Source of the DNA: Marinisporobacter sp.
GTDB lineage: Bacteria > Bacillota > Clostridia > Peptostreptococcales > Thermotaleaceae
DNA length: 64,000 nt
Reading direction: 5' to 3'
NCBI GenBank assembly: GCA_025210525.1
Contig: JAOARP010000063.1
Coordinates: 1 to 64,000 of the forward strand
Below are positions 46,490 to 54,598 of this stretch, one piece after another. Position 1 is the first letter of the stretch. The number at the start of each line of letters is the position of its first letter. Below the pieces are notes generated by a model. The model was not told the DNA's origin. It saw only the letters and a list, made by a program, of their open reading frames with translations, and did no database searches. A program made the translations under genes and the position numbers.

Positions 46490-46972
46490 TTATTCAGCTG
46501 GTTCCTCACCAGCAATTGGTGCTCCAGCATCTATTCTTTCTAATCCTTCATGTGCAAGTTCAATACTCTCAAAAGCTACTTCTGAGCCCATACCATTAAA
46601 ATCTGGCGCAGTATATCTAACAGGCCATGCATTGATTAATTCCCATTGTGGTCCATCATTTCCATCATCTGTTATCAATGTGATTGTGATAGATTTTCTT
46701 GCAATCCCTGTAGGATTTTCAGTATTTTTACCAGCTACAGTAGCTAACCAATCAAACATCTCTTTTTCACTCACAACTCCCCACTTCAAAGTAATATTCC
46801 CATACTTTGAAAGGCCAGGCAATTTTCTAGGTGTATTTCTTAAGTCGTTTCCTTCTCTATATTCTACTACATCAACAGAAGCATCAAATCCAGTCACTTC
46901 ACTAAATTGTGCTCTTGCAATCCCCTCAATATCTACTCTAAATCGAAAATTTCTGTATGGATAATTGGCCAT
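46490..46972 (-). CDS. Main tube protein (T4 gp19/Hcp-like)
   Basis: Protein of 160 aa, the likely building block of the inner tube (Pvc1 counterpart). It has the family features YRNFRFRVDIEGIARAQFSEV, VVEYREGND, GNITLKWGV and RYTAPDFNGMGSEVAFESIEL, named here by conserved Tyr-Arg-Glu-Gly, Gly-Ser-Glu-Val and Ile-Glu-Leu. The ATG at 46972 is used rather than a TTG three codons upstream because AGGAG touches the TTG and is 9 nt from the ATG. It follows the sheath gene by 33 bp, the usual order, and a stable hairpin follows it. Confidence 0.92.
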   Translation of the reverse strand: MANYPYRNFRFRVDIEGIARAQFSEVTGFDASVDVVEYREGNDLRNTPRKLPGLSKYGNITLKWGVVSEKEMFDWLATVAGKNTENPTGIARKSITITLITDDGNDGPQWELINAWPVRYTAPDFNGMGSEVAFESIELAHEGLERIDAGAPIAGEEPAE

Positions 46973-47005
46973 ATGCTTCAACTCCTCTCAAATTAATCTT
47001 TTTTA

Positions 47006-48751
47006 CTATTCTCCTGATTCTGCTGTTTTTTGAGTAATTCTAAAGATTACAAATTCAGCTGGTTTCACTGGTGCAACTCCGATTACACATATTAACCTAC
47101 CATTATCAATATCATCTTGTGTCATTGTTGATCTACCAATATTTACAAAAAATGCATCACTTGCAGTAGTTCCTGCTAGAGCGCCTGAACGCCAAACTGT
47201 TGATAAGAATAATTCAATCGTTCTATTTACTCTTGCCCATAACATCTCATCATTTGGTTCAAAAACAACCCAATCCGTATTTCTTTTAATAGATTCTTCT
47301 AAGAAAATAAATAATCTTCTAACATTGATATATTTCCAAAGTCCATTTGAGCTACAAGTTCTTGCACCCCAAACTCTGATTCCTCTACCTGTAAAGCTTC
47401 TAATTAAGTTAACTCCTTTAGGATTTAGGATATCTTGTTCCCCTGTACTATACTGACAATCTAAGCCTGTGCAAGCTCTAACAACTTCATTAGCTGGTGC
47501 CTTATGTACGCCTCTGCTTAAATCTGATCGAGAATAAATGCCTGCCATTGAAGCTGAAGGAGGAACCGCAATGGTACGTTTATCAAGCGGATCAAAAACT
47601 TCTAACCAAGGATGATACATAGCTGCATATTGTGTGTCAAACATATCTCTATGAGCTAAAACATCTGGCACTTTTTTCTCTTCTCTAGGTACATCTAAAA
47701 TAGCAAATCTGCTTTTTAGATTTTCACAATGGGCTACTAAAGCAAGCTGTACATTCGGATCAACAATTCCAGGTATAGCCATAATGCTCACTTGATCATT
47801 ATCTACAAAGGCTTGTAATCCACTTCTTTTACCAGGTCCTAAATCTTTTCCCATAAAATCAGAAGCTGCCATACTAGACACAGAACCATTGCTTCCACTT
47901 TCTAAAGAAATGGTTACACTTTCTGATTCTTCTTTTCCAAACATAGCAAATGGTGTTAGAATTCCTTCGACTGCTACTTCGTCTTCCATTGAAGGTTCAA
48001 TTTTTCCAATATATTTAGTTTGAACCAAATCAGATTTAATCATCTTTTTCTCAATGTAATTCGGTGCTTGGATATTAAAAGATACCTTTTCATAAGTCTC
48101 AATCGTATCTGAATATTTCACTTCCACATCTATTTCGCATGTTATGATGAATTTTTTAGGTAACAAGTTTTTGTCAACTACATCTTCTTCAAAAGCATTT
48201 TCAAACTCAATAATATTATCCTGAGCTGTAACAACTTTATTTGTTATAACTGTATCGCCATCAACAAATCTCACAATATCCCCAGGATTAAATCCAGCAT
48301 TGCTTTTAACTCTATATGATTTTTCACCTACAACCTCTAAGATGGGGGTCTTAGCCTTACTTGATGGATAAACAGAAACTCTAATGCCATTTCCCCACAT
48401 ACCTGGATTTTTAGCAGTAAATTGTACTACATTAGAGCATTTCTTACTTACAGAACATTTTGCATCCTCTGGTGCTACACGCATTACATAACAACGAGAA
48501 CCTCCATTGATGAAAAAATGCTCAACTCCATAAGCTAAATACCTATAGTCTCCATATTCATTTTGAGATAAATAGCCTCCAAAGTTTCGAAGAAATTCAG
48601 AGAAATTAGTAATAAGAACGGGTTGCCCTTGAACATCTCCTCTTTCTGCCATACCAATAAAACCAGCAGTACTTGTACTAACTCCTTCCATTGGCACAGG
48701 ACCTGAATCAAATTCTTCAACATATACACCTGGTGATAAATATTCAGCCAT
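47006..48751 (-). CDS. Contractile tail sheath protein
   Basis: Protein of 581 aa, full length for an eCIS/phage sheath. It opens with the hallmark LSPGVYVEEFDSGPVP, has a variable middle domain (about 95-270), and the conserved C-terminal half with NPKGVNLIRSFTGRGIRVWG, WKYINVRRLFIFLEESI, NTDWVVFEPND and GVAPVKPAEFVIFRI. Contraction of this sleeve drives the tube outward. Only one sheath gene is visible in the window, against several in PVC. The ATG has a weak GGGAAA site. It is next to the main tube gene, and the large repeat protein lies upstream. Confidence 0.95.
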   Translation of the reverse strand: MAEYLSPGVYVEEFDSGPVPMEGVSTSTAGFIGMAERGDVQGQPVLITNFSEFLRNFGGYLSQNEYGDYRYLAYGVEHFFINGGSRCYVMRVAPEDAKCSVSKKCSNVVQFTAKNPGMWGNGIRVSVYPSSKAKTPILEVVGEKSYRVKSNAGFNPGDIVRFVDGDTVITNKVVTAQDNIIEFENAFEEDVVDKNLLPKKFIITCEIDVEVKYSDTIETYEKVSFNIQAPNYIEKKMIKSDLVQTKYIGKIEPSMEDEVAVEGILTPFAMFGKEESESVTISLESGSNGSVSSMAASDFMGKDLGPGKRSGLQAFVDNDQVSIMAIPGIVDPNVQLALVAHCENLKSRFAILDVPREEKKVPDVLAHRDMFDTQYAAMYHPWLEVFDPLDKRTIAVPPSASMAGIYSRSDLSRGVHKAPANEVVRACTGLDCQYSTGEQDILNPKGVNLIRSFTGRGIRVWGARTCSSNGLWKYINVRRLFIFLEESIKRNTDWVVFEPNDEMLWARVNRTIELFLSTVWRSGALAGTTASDAFFVNIGRSTMTQDDIDNGRLICVIGVAPVKPAEFVIFRITQKTAESGE

Positions 48752-48851
48752 ATTTTCCCAATCTCAAGCTATTACCTGAAATCAGTCCCTCCTTTATCAT
48801 TTTATTTTTATTCATATTTTAATGAAAAACTTATTTATTGATCCTCATTTT

Positions 48852-51800
48852 CTATTGTTGTATCTCAAAATGGCTATTGGGTAGCTTCCAAAAGCCAAGG
48901 AGTTCTTCAGTACTTGAATTGCTTCCAATAGCAAATGCTAGCTTTATTTTATCCATAACAGTTTGATTTAGAGCTAAAACAGTTCCAGTAACTATTGCTT
49001 CAGTAAGAGCCATTAGTACCTCTTTATCAAAATTGATTGCTCCAATGAGTAATTTCAAAACACCTTTTTTTGCATCTAATTCAACAATCACCTTTGCATC
49101 CAATCCTTTAACTAAACTCTTAAAACCATGATTTCTCATATATACAATAGGAGCATACTGATCTACCCTATCTTCAATTTTACCTGCAAAAGATTTTAAA
49201 TTAAGCGCTCTTATATCAAAATGATTATTTCCTTCCTTATCTTCAAAGGACCCTCCAATTTGCCTAATCAAACCTACACTCATTTCTGCTAGAGATCTTT
49301 TTGTTAAAAATGCATCTGTATCAACACCTACTTCTAATCGTTTACTTTTCAGATCTCCATTTTCAAGCTCTGTTGTCACTTTAGGTTTGTTAAATATACC
49401 TAATATAGGCCCCGGCGTTCTTACCCATTTTTCTTTTTCCAATTCATCTTCATCTTTAGCTTGATCATATATTGAGCTATTGAGTTTTTTACTCATAAAG
49501 TTTTTCTTTGTTCTCTTTCTATCTTCTTTAGATTTCCAGAATTTCCAATTATCCTCTACTTCTTCCTCTCTCCCACTGAGGGATAAATATAGCTCTTGAA
49601 GTGTTTCACTATCCTCTTCTCCTCTTAGTGGTTCTAGTGCTTTTTCTAATGTTTCTTTATCAATTCTTTTTCTTCCCTTAAGTAGCTCTGCCATCATTTC
49701 TACAGATCCAACCAACGTCATACTAGCACTACCACCCATGCTATCAACATTTCCATCCTCTATATAATTTTTTTCATTTTTCTCTAAAATACCAATGGCT
49801 TGACTTTGTTTTTTTTCTGCTTCTTCATATTCTCCATAAATCTTCTTTGTCAACCATTTTGGAACAATACTTTTACGTCTTAAACTATTGTACGTACTAA
49901 AGCTCATAAGCTTTTCACAATCATCTACTGTTTCTGCACTAGCCTTTGTAAATAATCCATACAGGCCTATATTCAATTTACCTTCTAATATGTAAATCAA
50001 TTTCCCCGATACAATCATGCTTACATTATGTTTTGTAGAAATATCTTGTCTGATATTATCCTCTGAAATACTTCCATCAGAAATTACCTGATCATAATCA
50101 TCTATATATCCTTCTTTGGACCCCTGATGATCATATCTTATTTTCATAGTAAACTTAAGTGGTATACCTGATATTCCAATCGTAATACCCGCCTCAATAT
50201 TTTTACTACTCATCTCTTTTTTAAGACTATCAGAGTATTCGTCCTTTATATCAAACATATCTTTTAAATTTTTATCTTCACTTTCAATAAACTCCTGATT
50301 TAAGCCTACATCCTTGCTCAATATTTTATCTCTCATCAAGATAGCTGACTCTTGAGCAATCAAACCTTCTTCTCCAATCATTTTTTCAATGATTGGCTTA
50401 CGCATCCCAATTGTTCCATCACCATCTACAGCATGTATATTTATCCAATCCCTACAAGCTATATATAAATTCTTCAATACCTGTGCAACCTGTTTTTGTT
50501 CCTGCTCATTATATTCATTTTTCACACGAAGCTTATCATATGCTACAATATTTTTATCAATCTTCTTAAGATTATTCCCTCGAGTTGAGAATATTCCTCC
50601 ATCTGTTAATTTCTTAAATTGACCAATTGTAGGAATTCGCTTATTTTTGCCTTCTATTAAGCTATCCGTCCTTGCATTATTTCCTGTATTCTCTTCATTT
50701 TCCGAGCTTTCGCTACTATCCAAATTGCTATCATTTTCTACATTCCCTGTATTATCCACTTCCTTGTTTTCTAATAAGTTTTTTATCTGTATGTATAAAG
50801 CATTTATAACATCAAATCGTCTACCAGCACTATTATCCTTTTCTTGATCTTCTCTATGGATATAAAGCCAATCACCTGTACTATGATACATATACTGAAT
50901 TATTTTTATTCGCTCATCATCATCCTTAGCTTCATGATATTTCTCGATTTGCTCTTCAATTCTTTTTAAATTTTTCCCTCTTGTTGCTGTTTTTCCACCA
51001 TAAGTCATAAGCTCAAAATCTTCTTTAGTAGGAATATCTCTTCGTACTACTTCAATCCCTTTATGTTTAAAAATAGCATCTGCCGACTCTCTTGCATCTA
51101 TTTTTTCTATGCTTTCTGTTTCCAATCCATTCTCTTTTTGTAATAATTTTTCTGAAACCTCTCCTAGCAGTCTAACAATAGGTCTTCTATGCTCTACACT
51201 TGCTGTTGTATCTTCCTTATGTATAGCTAACCAATAGGTTGTATTTTTAAATATCTTTTCTAGACTTATTTTCTTTTGTTCGTCGTTTCCTTCACGTTTA
51301 TTTTTATGATAAGCATCAATGGCATGATCTATAGCCTTTATATTTTCTCCTCTTCTATGAAATACTCCAGCATCTGTTAATTCTTTAAATTTTTCCAAAC
51401 GCAGAATATTGTCTGGCAATTGAATATGAATACTATCTTTTAAGCTACCTTCATCTTCTCCATTCAACTTTTGAAATGAATTCATAGAGCTTTCTACCAT
51501 AGTTTTTTCTTGATCAATTGCACCACCCGCTTGAACAAGCTGTCCAATAAAATTCCTTCTTACAGTAGAAGGTGTTGCAAGGAGTGTCATTGCTGTATAA
51601 AGCTTCCCTTTTTTAGATTGATGCGCCTCTAACCAATCCTTACAGCGTCTTTCTAAATTCAAAAGATACGTATATTTCTCAGTTGAATTCTCCTTAGATA
51701 CCGTATCTTCCTTACTTCTCTTATCATCAAAGAGTTTATAATCATCTAATATTTTATGCAAATATTTATGATCCTTGCTAATATCATCCTTAAATCCAAG

Positions 51801-52409
51801 GGAAATAATCTTACGCATCTTCGACAGCTTTATCATCTTAAGAATTTCGGGACTATTCATTTGTTCATAGAATTCATCATATGGCAATAATCCTCTTTTA
51901 TAATCACTTATATTCTCACCCAATTCAATACCTTTATCTGAAAACAATTGTCTCATAATTTTTTCTTGAGCATCAATATGCTCATTAACACTTTTAAGTA
52001 AATCTTGCACAGGTTGATAACGTTTATTTTTCTTCAAGTCTTCATTTTCTTCATTTTCTTTTTTATTATGCTCCGAATTCCATTTTTCACATGCTACCTT
52101 TAATCGCTCTAACCTATGTATAGATTCTGTTCCTCTTTTTAGCGTCATTCCTGGATTTTGCTCTTCATTTAAACTATTGCTATATTCCTCATAATCCTTG
52201 AAGCTTTTTAATGCTTTATCAATTTCTTGTAAAGTCTCTCCTCTCCTACGCATTGTTTTATTCGTTCGCTCTTGAAAGGTTTCTAAGGACATGATCCCCT
52301 CGTCCGTATCCTGGTCCTGCTCTGTTTCTAGCTCTTGTTCTTCACTAGGCTGTACTTGCTGCTGATTTTCTTCTACCCTTGATAAATTCTCTGCTATTCT
52401 CTCAGTCAT
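48852..52409 (-). CDS. Large repeat protein, candidate eCIS cargo or effector
   Basis: Protein of about 1185 aa. The N-terminus is polar, Glu/Gln-rich and probably disordered (about 1-40). Five copies of a helical module follow, with pattern RxGxxLxxID, about 25 residues, then W-x-x-x-H and R-R/K-P, seen as CEKWNSEH, CKDWLEAH, YWLAIH, DWLYIH and DWINIH. A C-terminal half of about 500 residues is not recognised and has no visible protease or transferase motif. No signal peptide is present, consistent with loading from the cytoplasm. The module resembles repeats I associate with eCIS-linked toxins; that link needs a search. A YbjN-like gene directly upstream could be its chaperone. ATG 52409 is used, with AGGAGGTG 11 nt before it. 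Confidence 0.6.
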   Translation of the reverse strand: MTERIAENLSRVEENQQQVQPSEEQELETEQDQDTDEGIMSLETFQERTNKTMRRRGETLQEIDKALKSFKDYEEYSNSLNEEQNPGMTLKRGTESIHRLERLKVACEKWNSEHNKKENEENEDLKKNKRYQPVQDLLKSVNEHIDAQEKIMRQLFSDKGIELGENISDYKRGLLPYDEFYEQMNSPEILKMIKLSKMRKIISLGFKDDISKDHKYLHKILDDYKLFDDKRSKEDTVSKENSTEKYTYLLNLERRCKDWLEAHQSKKGKLYTAMTLLATPSTVRRNFIGQLVQAGGAIDQEKTMVESSMNSFQKLNGEDEGSLKDSIHIQLPDNILRLEKFKELTDAGVFHRRGENIKAIDHAIDAYHKNKREGNDEQKKISLEKIFKNTTYWLAIHKEDTTASVEHRRPIVRLLGEVSEKLLQKENGLETESIEKIDARESADAIFKHKGIEVVRRDIPTKEDFELMTYGGKTATRGKNLKRIEEQIEKYHEAKDDDERIKIIQYMYHSTGDWLYIHREDQEKDNSAGRRFDVINALYIQIKNLLENKEVDNTGNVENDSNLDSSESSENEENTGNNARTDSLIEGKNKRIPTIGQFKKLTDGGIFSTRGNNLKKIDKNIVAYDKLRVKNEYNEQEQKQVAQVLKNLYIACRDWINIHAVDGDGTIGMRKPIIEKMIGEEGLIAQESAILMRDKILSKDVGLNQEFIESEDKNLKDMFDIKDEYSDSLKKEMSSKNIEAGITIGISGIPLKFTMKIRYDHQGSKEGYIDDYDQVISDGSISEDNIRQDISTKHNVSMIVSGKLIYILEGKLNIGLYGLFTKASAETVDDCEKLMSFSTYNSLRRKSIVPKWLTKKIYGEYEEAEKKQSQAIGILEKNEKNYIEDGNVDSMGGSASMTLVGSVEMMAELLKGRKRIDKETLEKALEPLRGEEDSETLQELYLSLSGREEEVEDNWKFWKSKEDRKRTKKNFMSKKLNSSIYDQAKDEDELEKEKWVRTPGPILGIFNKPKVTTELENGDLKSKRLEVGVDTDAFLTKRSLAEMSVGLIRQIGGSFEDKEGNNHFDIRALNLKSFAGKIEDRVDQYAPIVYMRNHGFKSLVKGLDAKVIVELDAKKGVLKLLIGAINFDKEVLMALTEAIVTGTVLALNQTVMDKIKLAFAIGSNSSTEELLGFWKLPNSHFEIQQ

Positions 52410-52471
52410 ATAACACAATTCACCTCCTCTATTCAGCTATAGAATTATGTATAAACGAATTAATTTCCTAT

Positions 52472-53347
52472 TTAACTAAACTCCTTTAAGGTTTCATAGT
52501 GTGCTTTAGCCGTTGCAATATTTCCTATCAACATTCTTTCAAAATAACCCATATCTAAGTATTCATCTCCTGCATCTATAGAGGTTCTAAAAGTGATCAT
52601 TCCTTCGGAAAAGTCAAAATCGAAAGATCCCACAACCAACTCTCCATTAATCTCTAAAAGTTTGCGCATAATTTTATCATAATTAGATGTATCTATAAAA
52701 AAATGATAAACAGAACAGACTAAAAACACACGATTAGATTCATAAATAAAAACGCTCCATCGATCCTCATCAAAATAAACTTCTCCACGAATCTGTTCCT
52801 TTTCCCTTATATAAGGAATATTATATTTATCTAATATAGATTCAATATCTTTAAATTCATCTAAAAAGCTATGTAAATCCATCTCAATCCGATCCAATTC
52901 TTCATCTTGATTTTCTTGTCCATAGATAGTATCAAAGCCTTCTTCAAGGATTCCTTCTTCTCCCTCAGGTAAATCAACCAATTGCCCTACAGATAATATG
53001 TACCAATCCATTTCATGAAGTAACGTATCCTTTTGATCAGAATAGAAAAGAATCTCTCGAATTGCATCAGCATTAGGAAATGTAGTAAAAGATTTAAAAA
53101 GCTCTAAGCTAGGCTTTAATGAAATACGAATGAATTTATTAGGATCAAATGCTATCCCTTTAGGAATATCATTATACTTTAAATGAAAATAACCATTTTT
53201 TACAATCTCCCTGTATGTGGTAAATTCTATTATGATATCTAGCCTTATATTAATCAATAAGGCTTCTTTGTACCTAATATTTATATCTTCACATGAACCA
53301 TTAATAAGGTTTAAATCATTTGTGAAAAATTGTACTTCTTGTTTCAT
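52472..53347 (-). CDS. YbjN-domain protein, candidate cargo chaperone
   Basis: Protein of about 291 aa. The N-terminal 145 residues are not recognised. The C-terminal half fits the YbjN fold, which resembles type III secretion chaperones: YNIPYIREKEQIRGEVYF, VFLVCSVYHFF, LEINGELVVGSFDFDF, then GMITFRTSIDAG and a last helix ERMLIGNIATAKAHYETL (key residues L-E-I-N-G and F-R-T). It is the first gene of the structural operon and directly precedes the large repeat protein, as chaperones often precede their cargo. The start at 53347 is chosen because AAAGGAG is 9 nt before it; that Shine-Dalgarno overlaps codons 2-3 of the frame's earlier ATG at 53368. Confidence 0.6.
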   Translation of the reverse strand: MKQEVQFFTNDLNLINGSCEDINIRYKEALLINIRLDIIIEFTTYREIVKNGYFHLKYNDIPKGIAFDPNKFIRISLKPSLELFKSFTTFPNADAIREILFYSDQKDTLLHEMDWYILSVGQLVDLPEGEEGILEEGFDTIYGQENQDEELDRIEMDLHSFLDEFKDIESILDKYNIPYIREKEQIRGEVYFDEDRWSVFIYESNRVFLVCSVYHFFIDTSNYDKIMRKLLEINGELVVGSFDFDFSEGMITFRTSIDAGDEYLDMGYFERMLIGNIATAKAHYETLKEFS

Positions 53348-53541
53348 ATATAGCTTATCTCCTTTCATACAGGTATCTATATTTCAATCTATACCACCTA
53401 ATTTTTATAATTATATATATATTCAAATAGTTTTATTTATTATTTTATCACATTTATTCTAATAGTGTAAATGTTTGTCTAATTAAGATAGTTTTTGTTG
53501 TACCATATATATTTATCGTATTTTTCCTTATTCATCCATTA

Positions 53542-53550
53542 TGATATAAT
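53542..53550 (+). promoter_or_regulatory. Extended -10 promoter for the ATPase operon
   Basis: TGATATAAT is an extended -10 (TGnTATAAT) 39 nt upstream of the ATG at 53589. The -35 region is weak, as usual for extended -10 promoters. The divergent structural operon must have its own promoter in the same 240-bp gap; I cannot place it. Confidence 0.55.
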
Positions 53551-53588
53551 ATTCTTACATTAAACTACTTGTATAGGAGATTGATTTT

Positions 53589-54548
53589 ATGCTCTACACA
53601 CAAAAAGAAAAACTCAACAAAAGAAAATCTACATCTTTTTTTCATTCCTCTATTTCAAATCATGAAACTATAGAAGATTCTATCAATCAACATATGAGAA
53701 AAGAGTTACTATTACCTCCATATAAATCTTTTGATCCCATCTATTTTGCAAGTAAAATTTTTAGAAAATGCTTTGTTCCTAATCATACAGATTTTGATAG
53801 CTATCAAACTGCCTTTAACAATGAGCAAAATTTTTATAAAAAATTCTCAAGCTATTGTTTTGACAAAGGCACATTAGCTTCAGCTATTCTAAAGGGGGAA
53901 GGGAAAATAATGATGCTAGCAGCCTATAAACAATCCTTAGAACATCCTTCAACCCTCCATCAGCAAAGTAAAATATTATACGGGTCTAGAATGAGTAGTA
54001 AAAAAGCTAGCCATATAAATATTTACTACAATCAATGTTATAAAAGTGCTTGTGGAATTGTTTTCAACGCTTCTTCACAAGCAAACAGAATCCTTAGTAA
54101 TATAAAAAAAGCTATTGAACAAGATGAGGAGCAATCTGAAATATCAGGAAATGCTTTTGAAGAAATCCTTCCCTTTATATCAACAAAAAGAGAAGTAGCC
54201 TTATTAAACGAGTATAAGCATTCTCTAATAAATCTAAAAAAAATATGTAAATCTCCTACAATAAGTGAAGAAGAGCTTTCTCATATAAAAAAGAAAATCT
54301 ATATTTTAGAAAAATCTATCAATAAAGTCAACACCATCATTCAGAAAAAAAATATGCATCGTTTAAACTTTTTAACTTCTATTCAAAATGTATGGGATAG
54401 ACTCCATGAATTCGAACAAAATCTTACTTATTCCCCTATTAGAAATCCTATATCTATCTCTTCTGCTGAAGGTGAAGATTCCGACAATCCTACTTCTGAT
54501 CCTGAAGAAGCTTCTCATGATTCAGAATCAGAAAACGAACAAGTTTGA
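53589..54548 (+). CDS. Unknown eCIS-linked protein with acidic tail
   Basis: Protein of 319 aa that I do not recognise. It has no signal peptide or membrane segment. Residues about 190-290 are helical and likely coiled-coil (LLNEYKHSLINLKKI, HIKKKIYILEKSINKV). The last 30 residues are very acidic (EGEDSDNPTSDPEEASHDSE). The ATG follows TAGGAGATTGATTTT. It lies 50 bp before the AAA+ ATPase gene on the same strand and shares its promoter, so an adaptor or regulator of the ATPase is the simplest guess. Nothing in the sequence defines a catalytic activity. Confidence 0.6.
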   Translation: MLYTQKEKLNKRKSTSFFHSSISNHETIEDSINQHMRKELLLPPYKSFDPIYFASKIFRKCFVPNHTDFDSYQTAFNNEQNFYKKFSSYCFDKGTLASAILKGEGKIMMLAAYKQSLEHPSTLHQQSKILYGSRMSSKKASHINIYYNQCYKSACGIVFNASSQANRILSNIKKAIEQDEEQSEISGNAFEEILPFISTKREVALLNEYKHSLINLKKICKSPTISEEELSHIKKKIYILEKSINKVNTIIQKKNMHRLNFLTSIQNVWDRLHEFEQNLTYSPIRNPISISSAEGEDSDNPTSDPEEASHDSESENEQV

Positions 54549-54598
54549 TGATTATTTTTTTAATCTATTTCTATTAGCTTTTAAGAAAGGAATTTATT

